A DNA stretch of 64,000 bases from Bradyrhizobium sp. WSM1417 (GTDB taxonomy: Bacteria; Pseudomonadota; Alphaproteobacteria; Rhizobiales; Xanthobacteraceae): the NCBI RefSeq assembly GCF_000515415.1, contig NZ_KI911783.1, positions 3,710,392-3,774,391 on the forward strand. The letters are read 5' to 3'. A model generated the notes under the pieces. It had not been told where the DNA came from. It saw only the letters and a list, made by a program, of their open reading frames with translations, and searched no databases. The stretch's first letter is position 1, and the number at the start of each line of letters is the position of its first letter. The position numbers and the translations under genes are program-made. Below are positions 44,553-52,714 of the stretch, piece by piece.

Positions 44553-44735
44553 TCAGGACGAGATCTGGCGTTCCGGCGCGGCCTTGTCGGGGCGTTTCAG
44601 CACCGTTGCCAAGCGTCCGACGAGATAGCTCACCACCCACGGCTGCGCCCGCGCGGACCTGCCGGCGAGGCGTTCTTCCTCGGCCGTGTCGTTGACGATG
44701 CCGATGTAGTTCTTTCTGGCGTCCTGCTGCTGCAC
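44553..44735 (-). CDS. Small hypothetical protein, 60 aa
   Basis: This frame starts with GTG and encodes a 60-residue protein with a natural composition: polar N-terminus (ARKNYIGIVNDTAEEERLAG) followed by an amphipathic helix (WVVSYLVGRLATVLKR). The overlapping longer frame is Arg/His-rich and looks like a shadow. No family is recognised and the ribosome-binding site is only AGG. It lies between the pilin and another small gene on the same strand. Confidence 0.45.
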   Translation of the reverse strand: MQQQDARKNYIGIVNDTAEEERLAGRSARAQPWVVSYLVGRLATVLKRPDKAAPERQISS

Positions 44736-44906
44736 GAGCCTGCAAATCCCGGGTTCGATCGAGGCGCGACCATGCTGCGTGAAGCGGGAACCGTCGGTTA
44801 ATTTTGTCTTCCGTACGATTACGTATCGTTTCGTCCCCGCGCGGCAGGCGGGTGCAGAAATCGATGGTCAGCTTAACGGATTGTTGAGCCTGTTAGGGTG
44901 CCGGGC

Positions 44907-45143
44907 TCACTCGCGCCGACCATCCGCATTCAGCGCCCGCAACACGGCGATGCGGGCGAACATCATCCAGCCGCCGCCGGTCTCGGCCGCGTTGATCAGG
45001 GTTTCGATCGCGGTCTGCCAGTGGCTCGCATGCTGCGTATCCTCGGGCAGCCGCATGATGTAATCGGCAGCTTCTTGCAGCGTCCGCAGCTTGCGCCCGC
45101 CACGTAACGAAATGGGGTCGTCGAACGCGGTCGACCAGGGCAT
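44907..45143 (-). CDS. Conserved small rhizobial hypothetical protein
   Basis: The product is 78 aa: MPWSTAFDDPISLRGGRKL, then LQEAADYIMRLPEDTQHASHWQTAIETLINAAE and a terminal helix with FARIAVLRALN. The FDDPI opening and the AADYIM...LP helix recur in small Bradyrhizobium proteins (from memory), often in several copies per genome. Function unknown. It lies 57 bp downstream of the Ku gene region in the opposite reading context but on the same strand order, with its start facing the Ku stop. Confidence 0.75.
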   Translation of the reverse strand: MPWSTAFDDPISLRGGRKLRTLQEAADYIMRLPEDTQHASHWQTAIETLINAAETGGGWMMFARIAVLRALNADGRRE

Positions 45144-45200
45144 GTCAGGTCGGCCGATCGACGAGGGGAGGCATCACGGCTTCGTCGCTGTGCGATGCTT

Positions 45201-46184
45201 CTAGCCGGCCTTCTTCGCCCGCGCCGGCGCGCGCACTGGCTTGTCGGCCTTCTTGGGAGCGGCTTTCGCAGCAGCGTCCTTGCCGCCCTTGCCGGCGATC
45301 GGCAGCAGCATCTCGCGCTGGCCTTCGACGCGCTTCTTCGGCTTCTTGCCCTTGACGGCGTCTTTGGTCACGTCCTTGGTCACCTTCGCCGCGGGGCTTG
45401 CGTCCTTCTCGTTCGCGATGCTCTTCTTCAGCGCGTCCATGAGATTGATGACGTTGCCGCCTGTCTTGGGCGCGGCCTTCGCGGCGATGGGCGCACCGCT
45501 GCGCTTCTTGTTGATGAGGTCGATCAGCGCGCTCTCGTAATGGTCCTCGAACAGCTCGGGCTCGAACGCGCCGGACTTCTTCTCGACGATGTGCTTTGCG
45601 AGGTCGAGCATGTCCTTGGTCAGCTTCACGTCCTGGATGTCGTCGAAATAGTCTTTCTCGCCGCGCACCTCATAGGGGTAGCGCAGCAGCGTCCCCATCA
45701 GGCCGCTCCCGAGCGACTCCAGCGCGATGATGTGCTCGCGGTTGGTCAGCACCACGCGGCCGATCGCGACCTTGTCCATGCTCCGGATCGTCTCGCGGAT
45801 CACCGCAAAGGCGTCGTGGCCGACCTTGCCATCGGGCACGAGATAATAGGGGCGGATCAGATAGCGGCTGTCGATGTCGGTCTTCGGTACGAATTCGTCG
45901 ATCTCGATCGTGTGGGTGGACTCCAGCGCGATGTCGTCGAGCTCGTCCTTGGTGACCTCGATATAGGTGTCGGTGTCGACCTTGTAGCCCTTGACGATGT
46001 CCTCCGAGGTCACCTCGTCACCGGTCTGGGCGTCGACCTTGAGGTACTTGATCCGGTGGCCGGTTTTGCGGTTGATCTGGTTGAACGAGACCTTCTCGGT
46101 ATCCGAAGTGGCCGGATAGAGCGCGACCGGGCAGGTCACGAGCGACAAACGCAGAAAACCCTTCCAATTGGCGCGGGGGGCCAT
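45201..46184 (-). CDS. ku: Ku-type DNA end-binding protein
   Basis: The product is 327 aa. The bacterial Ku core spans about residues 1-255: WKGFLRLSLVTCPVALYPATS, ETIRSMDKVAIGRVVLTNREHI, LRYPYEVRGEKDYFDDI and ELFEDHYESALIDLINKK. A Lys/Ala-rich tail (about 255-327) is typical of Ku proteins that bind DNA or ligase through a basic extension. It acts in non-homologous end joining by holding double-strand breaks for LigD; no LigD gene is in the window. Single gene, divergent from the small membrane protein at 46415. Confidence 0.97.
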   Translation of the reverse strand: MAPRANWKGFLRLSLVTCPVALYPATSDTEKVSFNQINRKTGHRIKYLKVDAQTGDEVTSEDIVKGYKVDTDTYIEVTKDELDDIALESTHTIEIDEFVPKTDIDSRYLIRPYYLVPDGKVGHDAFAVIRETIRSMDKVAIGRVVLTNREHIIALESLGSGLMGTLLRYPYEVRGEKDYFDDIQDVKLTKDMLDLAKHIVEKKSGAFEPELFEDHYESALIDLINKKRSGAPIAAKAAPKTGGNVINLMDALKKSIANEKDASPAAKVTKDVTKDAVKGKKPKKRVEGQREMLLPIAGKGGKDAAAKAAPKKADKPVRAPARAKKAG

Positions 46185-46414
46185 GGGCTACTCCAAACGC
46201 AACGGGGACAGAAGACGAAGATACCATCGGGGAACAACGAATCATAGCAAGGCGGATCGGTGAATCTTGCAACTGCGTTAACCGGCCACCCGGCGCGCGG
46301 TTGCAACCTGATCGGGCCGCAAAGGCCGGAACATCATATCCCATCATGCGTTGGCACGAGACATTCCGCCGCGAGGAGTCGCGGCCATCGACGACAGCCA
46401 GAATTGAGGTCACC

Positions 46415-46570
46415 ATGGCAACCACGCGAGACCAACGTCAGATCGTGGAAACTCCGACCGAGGCGCGCCAGGGCGAGCCTGGGCCGTCGGTGGCGGCGCT
46501 GCTCGCCATATCCACCGGGCTCGCAATCCTGATCCTCGCGGTCATCTGGTTCGTGTTCTTCCGGACCTGA
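46415..46570 (+). CDS. Small single-span membrane protein, 51 aa
   Basis: The product has a polar N-terminus (MATTRDQRQIVETPTEARQG) and one C-terminal helix (ALLAISTGLAILILAVIWFVFF) that ends the protein at RT, a tail-anchor design. GAGGT six bases before the ATG supports the start, while the longer frame from 46301 has no such signal. Similar tail-anchored small proteins are common in Bradyrhizobium. Function unknown. It lies between Ku (divergent) and the two-component genes. Confidence 0.75.
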   Translation: MATTRDQRQIVETPTEARQGEPGPSVAALLAISTGLAILILAVIWFVFFRT

Positions 46571-46729
46571 TCGGGCAGATCGACCGGACGGTTCGCACCT
46601 TCCGACTCGCCGCGTAACGCGGCACATTGCGCCCGCCACGCCGCCGGTTCGTCCGGTGGCCTGGCGGGCGCAACGCGTTTAGCGCGAACAGGTCGGATAT
46701 GACCAAAAAGTAACGCGGCCGGTTCCCCG

Positions 46730-46746
46730 TGTTCATATTCAGTTCA
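46730..46746 (+). promoter_or_regulatory. PhoP-box-like direct repeat upstream of the response regulator
   Basis: TGTTCA-TATTC-AGTTCA has two hexamers separated by 5 nt, the 11-bp periodicity of PhoP boxes ((T/G)GTTTA-N5-(T/G)GTTTA). A third TGTTCA occurs at 46772-46777. The element is 56 bp upstream of the GTG of the PhoP/FeuP-like gene and could mediate autoregulation. Match is partial (C for T at one position of each half). Confidence 0.45.
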
Positions 46747-46801
46747 CGCCGGAATTGCTCATCTGTGCGGGTGTTCATGCGGCCTAATTCTGGAGAGAAG
46801 C

Positions 46802-47473
46802 GTGCGCCTGCTCGTCGTTGAGGACGACCCCGATCTCAATCGCCAGCTCACCAAGGCGCTGACCGACGCCGGCTATGTCGTCGATCGCGCCTTCGACGGG
46901 GAGGAGGGGCATTATCTCGGTGACAACGAGCCCTACGACGCCGTGGTGCTCGACATCGGCCTGCCGAAGAAGGACGGCATCTCGGTGCTGGAAGCCTGGC
47001 GGCGCAACGGCCGCACCATGCCGGTCCTGATCCTCACCGCGCGCGACCGCTGGAGCGACAAGGTCCAGGGCTTCGATGCCGGCGCCGACGACTATGTCGC
47101 AAAGCCGTTCCACCTGGAGGAGGTGCTGGCGCGCATCCGCGCGCTGCTGCGCCGCTCCACCGGCCACGCCCAGAGCGAGCTGAGCTGCGGCCCCGTCACG
47201 CTCGATACCAGGACCGGCCGGGTCAGCGTATCAGGCAATCCCATCAAGATGACGTCGCACGAATATCGGCTTCTGGCCTACCTGATGCATCATTCGGGGC
47301 GCGTCGTGTCCCGCACCGAGCTGGTCGAGCATCTCTACGACCAGGACTTCGACCGCGACTCCAACACCATCGAGGTCTTCGTCGGCCGCATCCGCAAGAA
47401 GCTCGACGTCGACATCATCCAGACTGTCCGTGGCCTCGGCTATCTCCTGACGCCGCCGACCCCCGGCACTTGA
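46802..47473 (+). CDS. OmpR/PhoP-family response regulator
   Basis: The product is 223 aa from a GTG start with GGAGAG upstream. The receiver domain has acidic pair ED (VVEDDPDLN), phosphoacceptor Asp51 (VVLDIGLPKKDG), Thr in LILTARDRWSDKV and Lys in DDYVAKPFHLEE. The winged-helix DNA-binding domain ends with NTIEVFVGRIRKKL...VRGLGYLL. With the kinase 76 bp downstream it resembles PhoPQ/FeuPQ-type systems of alphaproteobacteria that sense envelope or osmotic conditions. PhoP-box-like repeats precede it. Confidence 0.93.
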   Translation: MRLLVVEDDPDLNRQLTKALTDAGYVVDRAFDGEEGHYLGDNEPYDAVVLDIGLPKKDGISVLEAWRRNGRTMPVLILTARDRWSDKVQGFDAGADDYVAKPFHLEEVLARIRALLRRSTGHAQSELSCGPVTLDTRTGRVSVSGNPIKMTSHEYRLLAYLMHHSGRVVSRTELVEHLYDQDFDRDSNTIEVFVGRIRKKLDVDIIQTVRGLGYLLTPPTPGT

Positions 47474-47549
47474 AGCGTGGTGTCTCGAACGATCTTGTCT
47501 AGACGTATCTTGGCTTGACGGGCGGCTCGGCAGGGGCCTTGTTCGGGTC

Positions 47550-48971
47550 ATGAGTTCCGATGCCATGCCACCCCGCGCCTCCGGGATCATTCCGATGCCC
47601 GCCAGCTCGCTCGCGAACCGCCTGTTCCTGTCGGCGACCGCGTGGCTCGTGGTGATCCTGGCCATCACCGGCGTGGTGCTGTCGTCGGTCTACAAGAACG
47701 CCACGGAGCGCGCCTTCGACCGCCGGCTCAATCTCTATCTCCGCACACTGATCGCCGAGGTCGCCACCCCCGACGAGCCGCCGGACCGCCAGTTCCAGTC
47801 GCTCGGCGAGCCTCTGTTCGAGCTGCCGCTGTCCGGCTGGTACTGGCAGATCACGCGGACCGACACCGAAAAGCCGGAGGTGCGCTCGTCGCGCTCGCTC
47901 TGGGACAAGAAGCTGCCGAAGCTGGAAGAGCAGGGCACCGAGCTTACCGCCGCCGGCATCCGGATCGCTTATGTCGACGGTCCCGAGGGACAGAACCTGC
48001 GCATGGTGGAGCGACCGGTCGATCTCGGCGCAGACGGCAAATTTCTTGTCAGTGTCGCCGGCGACGACACCGAGATTTTCGACGAGACGCGCAGTTTCGA
48101 CTACTACCTTGGCGGCACCTTCACCGCGCTCGGCATCGTGTTGCTGCTGACGACCGTGTTCCAGGTCCGCTTCGGTCTCGCGCCGCTCAAGCGCATCTCC
48201 GAATCCATCGCCGACATCCGGTCCGGGCGGGCCGAGCGGCTCGAGGGCGAGTTCCCGGTCGAGATCGCGCCGCTAGCGCGCGAGACCAACGCGCTGATCG
48301 ACGCCAATCGCGAGATCGTCGAGCGCGCCCGCACCCATGTCGGCAACCTCGCCCACGCCATCAAGACGCCGCTCTCGGTCATCGTGAACGAGGCCGGCGC
48401 GCATGCCGCCGATCCGTTCGCGGCCAAGGTGATGGAGCAGGCAGACGTGATGCGCGACCAGGTCGCCCATCATCTCGAGCGCGCGCGCATCGCCGCGCGG
48501 GTCTCGGTCGTCGCGACGGTGACGGAGGTTGCACCGGCCATCGAGGCATTGCGGCGGACCATGGAGAAGATCCACCGCGGCCGCGGCATCGTGGTCGAGG
48601 CCGAGGCCGATCCGTCGGCGAAATTTCGCGGCGAGCGGCAGGATTTGGAGGAGATGGTTGGCAATCTCGTCGACAACGCCTGCAAATGGGCGGCCTCGCG
48701 GGTCTTCATCGAAGTTCTGGTGGAGGTGGCGCATCAGGCGAGCGCCGGTCCGCGGCTGCATATCATCGTCGACGACGACGGCCGCGGCCTGTCGGAGGCC
48801 GAGCGTACTCAGGTCTCACGGCGCGGCCAACGGCTCGACGAGTCCAAGCCCGGATCGGGGCTGGGGCTGTCGATCGTGACCGAGCTCGCTGCGCTCTACG
48901 GCGGCAGCGTCTCACTCGGCCGTGCGCCGACCGGGGGCTTGCGGGCGGAGCTGGTCCTCCCCGGGGTATAA
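47550..48971 (+). CDS. PhoQ/FeuQ-like sensor histidine kinase
   Basis: The product is 473 aa. TM1 (about 30-50) and TM2 (about 185-205) flank a periplasmic sensor domain of about 135 residues that is rich in Asp/Glu. A HAMP segment follows (PLKRISESIADIRSGRAERLEGEFP), then the H-box HVGNLAHAIKTPLSVIVNEA, N-box NLVDNACKWA, G1 VDDDGRGLSE and G2 KPGSGLGLSIV. HAIKTPL is typical of PhoQ-type kinases. It pairs with the preceding response regulator. The signal is unknown; acidic sensor domains often bind divalent cations. Confidence 0.93.
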   Translation: MSSDAMPPRASGIIPMPASSLANRLFLSATAWLVVILAITGVVLSSVYKNATERAFDRRLNLYLRTLIAEVATPDEPPDRQFQSLGEPLFELPLSGWYWQITRTDTEKPEVRSSRSLWDKKLPKLEEQGTELTAAGIRIAYVDGPEGQNLRMVERPVDLGADGKFLVSVAGDDTEIFDETRSFDYYLGGTFTALGIVLLLTTVFQVRFGLAPLKRISESIADIRSGRAERLEGEFPVEIAPLARETNALIDANREIVERARTHVGNLAHAIKTPLSVIVNEAGAHAADPFAAKVMEQADVMRDQVAHHLERARIAARVSVVATVTEVAPAIEALRRTMEKIHRGRGIVVEAEADPSAKFRGERQDLEEMVGNLVDNACKWAASRVFIEVLVEVAHQASAGPRLHIIVDDDGRGLSEAERTQVSRRGQRLDESKPGSGLGLSIVTELAALYGGSVSLGRAPTGGLRAELVLPGV

Positions 48972-49131
48972 TCCCTTGTTCCGACGCGACTATTGGACTT
49001 GCAGCAGCATACCCATCGGGACGAAACCAGGTATTCGGAGCGACTTCCTAAACGGCTTCTTAAGTGGGCTCACCTATGATCGAGCAGGACGGAACCCACG
49101 TCCGCCAATTTATCGTTCATTACCCGGGCGC

Positions 49132-50532
49132 ATGAGCCAGACATCGATCGAGCGGCTGAGGGACTATCTCGCACAGCTCCCGCCGCAGGCGCAGGCGCTG
49201 CTGATGCGGGAGTTCGAGCGCGCGCTCGAGCGCGGCCAGGACACGGCCGTGGCGACCCTCGTGCTCGACCAGCTGCGCAAGATCGTCCGTAAGACCGAAG
49301 CCGACGCCGCCCCACCGCCGCGTACGGACGATCTGTCGCGGCTGCTGTTCCAGGTGCTGGAACCATTCCTGGTCGAAGCGGGTGCCCCGATCCGGGCCGG
49401 GCAGATCCGCCGCTCTTCGCTGGCTCCGATCTGGCAATGGCTCGGCCGCGACGGTGCTCCGGCCAAGCTGAGCGAATTCGAGGCGGCGCTGGCACGCATG
49501 CCGGCCGACAGCGCAGGGCAAGTCGAAGCGCTGGCCTCGAAGCTCCAGGCGGTTGCCGCGGATGCCATCTTCGAGCTGACGGGGCCGGGCGGGGGTGACA
49601 AATCGCGTGCGCTCGCCCGCGTCGGTCCGCCCAACGTGATCGAGGATCTCTATTCGACCGGGGCGGTCCTCGCGGTCCGCGAGGCTATCGCCACCCTGAA
49701 CGAGAAGCTGCCGCGCTCTTTGCGCGCCTTCAGCGACGCCCAGATCGCCTCCGTGACTGCCGCGCTCAACATTCCCGTCCTCCAGACGCCGCAGATGCTG
49801 CCTTTCGCGCTTTCCATCGTCATGCAGCGGATGACCGCGCCGTGGCAGATCATCCGCCTCGCCATCAAGATTGCCGCGTCCGACGACGAGATCCGTGTCG
49901 CGGCAACGCCCTATGGCGTCGCCGTCACGATGGCGCTGCATGATCTGTCCTGCGTGGCCGCCATCCTGCGCATGGACATCAAGCGCGGCCATTTCGACAA
50001 TGTCGCCGGCAATCTCAAGACGCTGCACGACGGCGTCCGGGGCCTGCGTACCGAGCTCGACCTGCGCAACGATTCCGCCTGGGGCAAGCAGTTGACGTCG
50101 ATCCGGGCCGACATCTCCAACGCGCTGCAATCCGAGATCGACAGTGTGCCTGGCCGCGTCCGCCGCATCCTGCGCCAGCGTGCCGAGAAGGACATTCCGC
50201 CGGGCGCGCGGATCGACAGCACCGAGGTCGAGGAAACCGTGGCGCTGATCGATTTCGTCGCGACCTGCCGCAACTATGCGAGCGAGCTTGCGATCAACGA
50301 GGTGACACTGCGCACCTATTCCGACCTCCAGCAATATGTCGAGCGTTCAACCGAGCAGTTGGTGCAGTCGCTACGCGGGGCCGATCACAAGGTCCGCACC
50401 TATCGGCAGCAGCAGGTGCAGGCCGCGATCCGCTTCTGCCAGGTGCTGTTCGGCGATGATTATGCCTCGCTGATGAGCCGCGCCGCGGAGAACGCGGCCA
50501 CGGGCGAGCGCAAATCGTCGCGCGCGAGCTGA
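49132..50532 (+). CDS. Conserved alphaproteobacterial protein of unknown function
   Basis: The product is about 466 aa, soluble, largely helical, with no signal peptide. It begins MSQTSIERLRDYLAQLPPQAQALLMREFERALERGQD and contains PFALSIVMQRMTAPWQIIRLAIKIA and a C-terminal helical region with VRTYRQQQVQAAIRFCQVLFGDDYASLM. No known domain is recognised. It follows the PhoQ-like kinase by 160 bp in the same direction, but a functional link is only suggested by position. The Met at 49132 is chosen because sequence before it lacks protein-like character. Confidence 0.75.
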   Translation: MSQTSIERLRDYLAQLPPQAQALLMREFERALERGQDTAVATLVLDQLRKIVRKTEADAAPPPRTDDLSRLLFQVLEPFLVEAGAPIRAGQIRRSSLAPIWQWLGRDGAPAKLSEFEAALARMPADSAGQVEALASKLQAVAADAIFELTGPGGGDKSRALARVGPPNVIEDLYSTGAVLAVREAIATLNEKLPRSLRAFSDAQIASVTAALNIPVLQTPQMLPFALSIVMQRMTAPWQIIRLAIKIAASDDEIRVAATPYGVAVTMALHDLSCVAAILRMDIKRGHFDNVAGNLKTLHDGVRGLRTELDLRNDSAWGKQLTSIRADISNALQSEIDSVPGRVRRILRQRAEKDIPPGARIDSTEVEETVALIDFVATCRNYASELAINEVTLRTYSDLQQYVERSTEQLVQSLRGADHKVRTYRQQQVQAAIRFCQVLFGDDYASLMSRAAENAATGERKSSRAS

Positions 50533-50578
50533 TCCAGGCGCATATTTCAGCAGTCACAATTTCAGGTTGACGGTACCC

Positions 50579-50902
50579 ATGTCGGGCCCTACGGTTGCCG
50601 TGCAAATTTTTGATATTTCTATCTGTGGGCGCATGAAATCCGTTATCAGTTCCATCGAAATCGAGAATCGCGTCGTCGTTGCCAAATATCAAAGGCTGAT
50701 GGTCGGCGCGAAAGTGGTGCTGGTCGAGAAGGCAAGCGGTCGGCAGCTTCCTGAGACGGTGACCAGGGTTGCATCGCCCGTTCCGGTCGGGGCGTTGCGC
50801 ATCAGATTGCCCGACGCTATCGAGCCGGGAACATACTTCCTGAAGGCCTTCAACGGGCATGGCGAGGACGCCGCTCAAAGCGCGGACTTCGAGATCGGCT
50901 AA
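50579..50902 (+). CDS. Small hypothetical protein with Ig-like C-terminus
   Basis: The frame gives about 107 aa from the ATG at 50579; TTG at 50567 and ATG at 50633 are alternatives. The centre (SISSIEIENRVVVAKYQRLMVGAKVVL-type strands) and the end (GTYFLKAFNGHGEDAAQSADFEIG) look like one Ig-like/IPT sandwich. No signal peptide is evident. Function unknown. The FNR/FixK-type palindrome 45 bp after the stop probably serves the cyc operon rather than this gene. Confidence 0.5.
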   Translation: MSGPTVAVQIFDISICGRMKSVISSIEIENRVVVAKYQRLMVGAKVVLVEKASGRQLPETVTRVASPVPVGALRIRLPDAIEPGTYFLKAFNGHGEDAAQSADFEIG

Positions 50903-50946
50903 GCCGTTGGATTTTCACCATTTCGGGACTGTGCGCGGTCGCGCCG

Positions 50947-50964
50947 AATTGACAATTGTCAATT
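50947..50964. promoter_or_regulatory. 18-bp perfect palindrome with FNR/FixK-type box, before ccmI
   Basis: AATTGACAATTGTCAATT is a perfect palindrome in GC-rich surroundings. Its core 50949-50962 (TTGACAATTGTCAA) fits TTGA-N6-TCAA exactly. The centre is about 78 bp upstream of the ccmI ATG; a class II site would start transcription near 50997 and leave a 37-nt leader. Regulation of cytochrome c maturation by oxygen would make sense. The regulator is not identified. Confidence 0.65.
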
Positions 50965-51033
50965 GCCGCATCGTCCGGCCGTGGTGTAAAGCCACCTGTG
51001 GGCGCGGCTTGCGCGCTGCCGGAAGCTTGCCAG

Positions 51034-52149
51034 ATGACGCTATGGTTCGTGTTCGCGCTGATGACGGTCGCGGCGATCTTCGCCGTGCTTCTGCCGCTCG
51101 GCCGTAGCGGACGCGCGCAAAATCAGGGCAGCGAGGTCGCGGTCTACAAGGACCAACTCGCCGAGATCGAGCGTGATCTTGACGCAGGGCTGATCGCAGC
51201 GCCCGAAGCTGAGGCCGCGCGCGTCGAGGTCAGCCGCAGGCTGCTCGCCGCAGCCGGCAGCGAGCCCGCAACGGCGCCGAAATCCAGCCTCAAATGGCGC
51301 CGCGCGGCGGCCGTGCTGGCGCTTGCCGGCCTGCCGCTGGTTGCGATCAGTGTCTATGTGCCGCTCGGCTCGCCCAGGCTTCAGGACTTTCCACTGGCGC
51401 AGCGGGAGCGCGGATCCGGGTCCGGCATGGCGCAGTCGCTCGAGAATCTGGTCGTCCAGGTCGAGCAACATCTGGAAAAGAATCCGACCGACGGGCGCGG
51501 CTGGAACGTGATCGCGCCCGTGCTGGAACGGCTTGGCCGCTTCGACGACGCCGTGCGCGCCTATCGCAACTCGCTCACCTACAATGGCGAGAGCGCAGAG
51601 CGCCGGTCCGATCTCGGCGAAGCGATCTCGGCCGCCGCCGGTGGCGTCGTGACCGCCGAAGCCAAGACCGAGTTCGAGCGCGCGCGCTCGCTCAGCGCCG
51701 ACGACCCCAAGGCGAACTATTTTCTCGGCCTCGCCGCCGAGCAGGACGGCCGCAAGGACGACGCCGCCAATATCTGGCGCGCGCTGCTGGCGAAAGCGCC
51801 GGCGGATGCGCCGTGGCGCCCTCTGGTGCAGACCTCGCTCGCGCGGGTCGGCGGCGGTGGCGCTACGATGCCGGCGCTGTCGGATGAGACCCTCGCAGCT
51901 TCCAAGGACATGAAAGAGGGCGATCGCAATGCGATGGTTCGCGGCATGGTCGAACGGCTCGCCACGCGCCTCAAGCAGAACGGCGACGACGTCGAGGGTT
52001 GGCTGCGCCTGGTGCGCGCTTATCTCGTGATGGGTGATCGCGACAAGGCGGTGGGGGCATCGACCGATGCCCGCCAGGCGGTTGCCAACGATGCAGCGCG
52101 GTTGCGCCAGCTCGATGAAGGCCTCAAGACGCTCGGGCTCGACGGATGA
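51034..52149 (+). CDS. ccmI: Cytochrome c maturation protein CcmI (CycH)
   Basis: The product is 371 aa. Two N-terminal helices ([20 protein letters not shown] and [21 protein letters not shown]) flank a cytoplasmic loop with [20 protein letters not shown], the CcmI signature. The periplasmic C-terminal part has TPR units ([48 protein letters not shown]). CcmI holds apocytochrome c and delivers it to the CcmF/H haem ligation complex. GGAAG about 8 bp before 51034 supports the start. First gene of cycH-J-K-L, with an FNR/FixK-type palindrome upstream. Confidence 0.95.
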   Translation: MTLWFVFALMTVAAIFAVLLPLGRSGRAQNQGSEVAVYKDQLAEIERDLDAGLIAAPEAEAARVEVSRRLLAAAGSEPATAPKSSLKWRRAAAVLALAGLPLVAISVYVPLGSPRLQDFPLAQRERGSGSGMAQSLENLVVQVEQHLEKNPTDGRGWNVIAPVLERLGRFDDAVRAYRNSLTYNGESAERRSDLGEAISAAAGGVVTAEAKTEFERARSLSADDPKANYFLGLAAEQDGRKDDAANIWRALLAKAPADAPWRPLVQTSLARVGGGGATMPALSDETLAASKDMKEGDRNAMVRGMVERLATRLKQNGDDVEGWLRLVRAYLVMGDRDKAVGASTDARQAVANDAARLRQLDEGLKTLGLDG

Positions 52150-52186
52150 CCATGTCAGGACGAGACGGGCAGGGAATGGATACGCC

Positions 52187-52714
52187 ATGACGCGCAAGCA
52201 GCGACGTATGACCATCATCGGCGGCTCGCTTGCCGTGCTCGCGCTTGCGGCCGCGCTGGTGCTCAACGCGCTGCGCGACTCCATCGTGTTCTTCTCGACG
52301 CCGACCATGGTCGCCGAGAAGCACGTCGCGCCCGGCAAGCGGTTTCGCCTCGGCGGCCTGGTGCAGCCCGGCTCGCTCCAGCGCGGCGACAATCTCGCGG
52401 TGACCTTCGAGGTCGCCGACGGCGGCGCAAAGCTTCCGGTCGCCTTCAAGGGCATTTTGCCTGATCTGTTCCGCGAAGGGCAGGGCGTCGTCGCCGAAGG
52501 CGCGCTCGACGCCGATGGCGTGTTCAAGGCCGACACCGTGCTCGCCAAGCACGACGAAACCTACATGCCCAAGGACGTCGCCGATGCCCTGAAGAAGCAG
52601 GGGCACTGGAAGGATGACTACGGCGCCAAAGCTTACGATGGCGTCAAGCCTTCCGATGGCGTCAAGCCCGCGGCCACGACCGCGCAGGGCAATTCGCAGG
52701 GAGCAGTGCGGTGA
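52187..52714 (+). CDS. ccmE: Haem chaperone CcmE (CycJ)
   Basis: The product is 175 aa. An N-terminal basic stretch and membrane anchor ([26 protein letters not shown]) leads to a periplasmic OB-fold. The haem-attaching His122 lies in [11 protein letters not shown], with the tyrosine motif nearby, as in CcmE. The C-terminal tail has an 18-bp direct repeat at DNA level (52637-52668) encoding [11 protein letters not shown]. CcmE carries haem covalently to CcmF. Its stop overlaps the ccmF start (GTGA). Confidence 0.96.
   Translation: MTRKQRRMTIIGGSLAVLALAAALVLNALRDSIVFFSTPTMVAEKHVAPGKRFRLGGLVQPGSLQRGDNLAVTFEVADGGAKLPVAFKGILPDLFREGQGVVAEGALDADGVFKADTVLAKHDETYMPKDVADALKKQGHWKDDYGAKAYDGVKPSDGVKPAATTAQGNSQGAVR

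Noticed and set aside
44787..44814. GGAAC followed by CGTA, a possible EcfG (general stress sigma factor) promoter
   Set aside because: The spacer is about 20 bp instead of 16-17 and the -10 element does not match CGTT.
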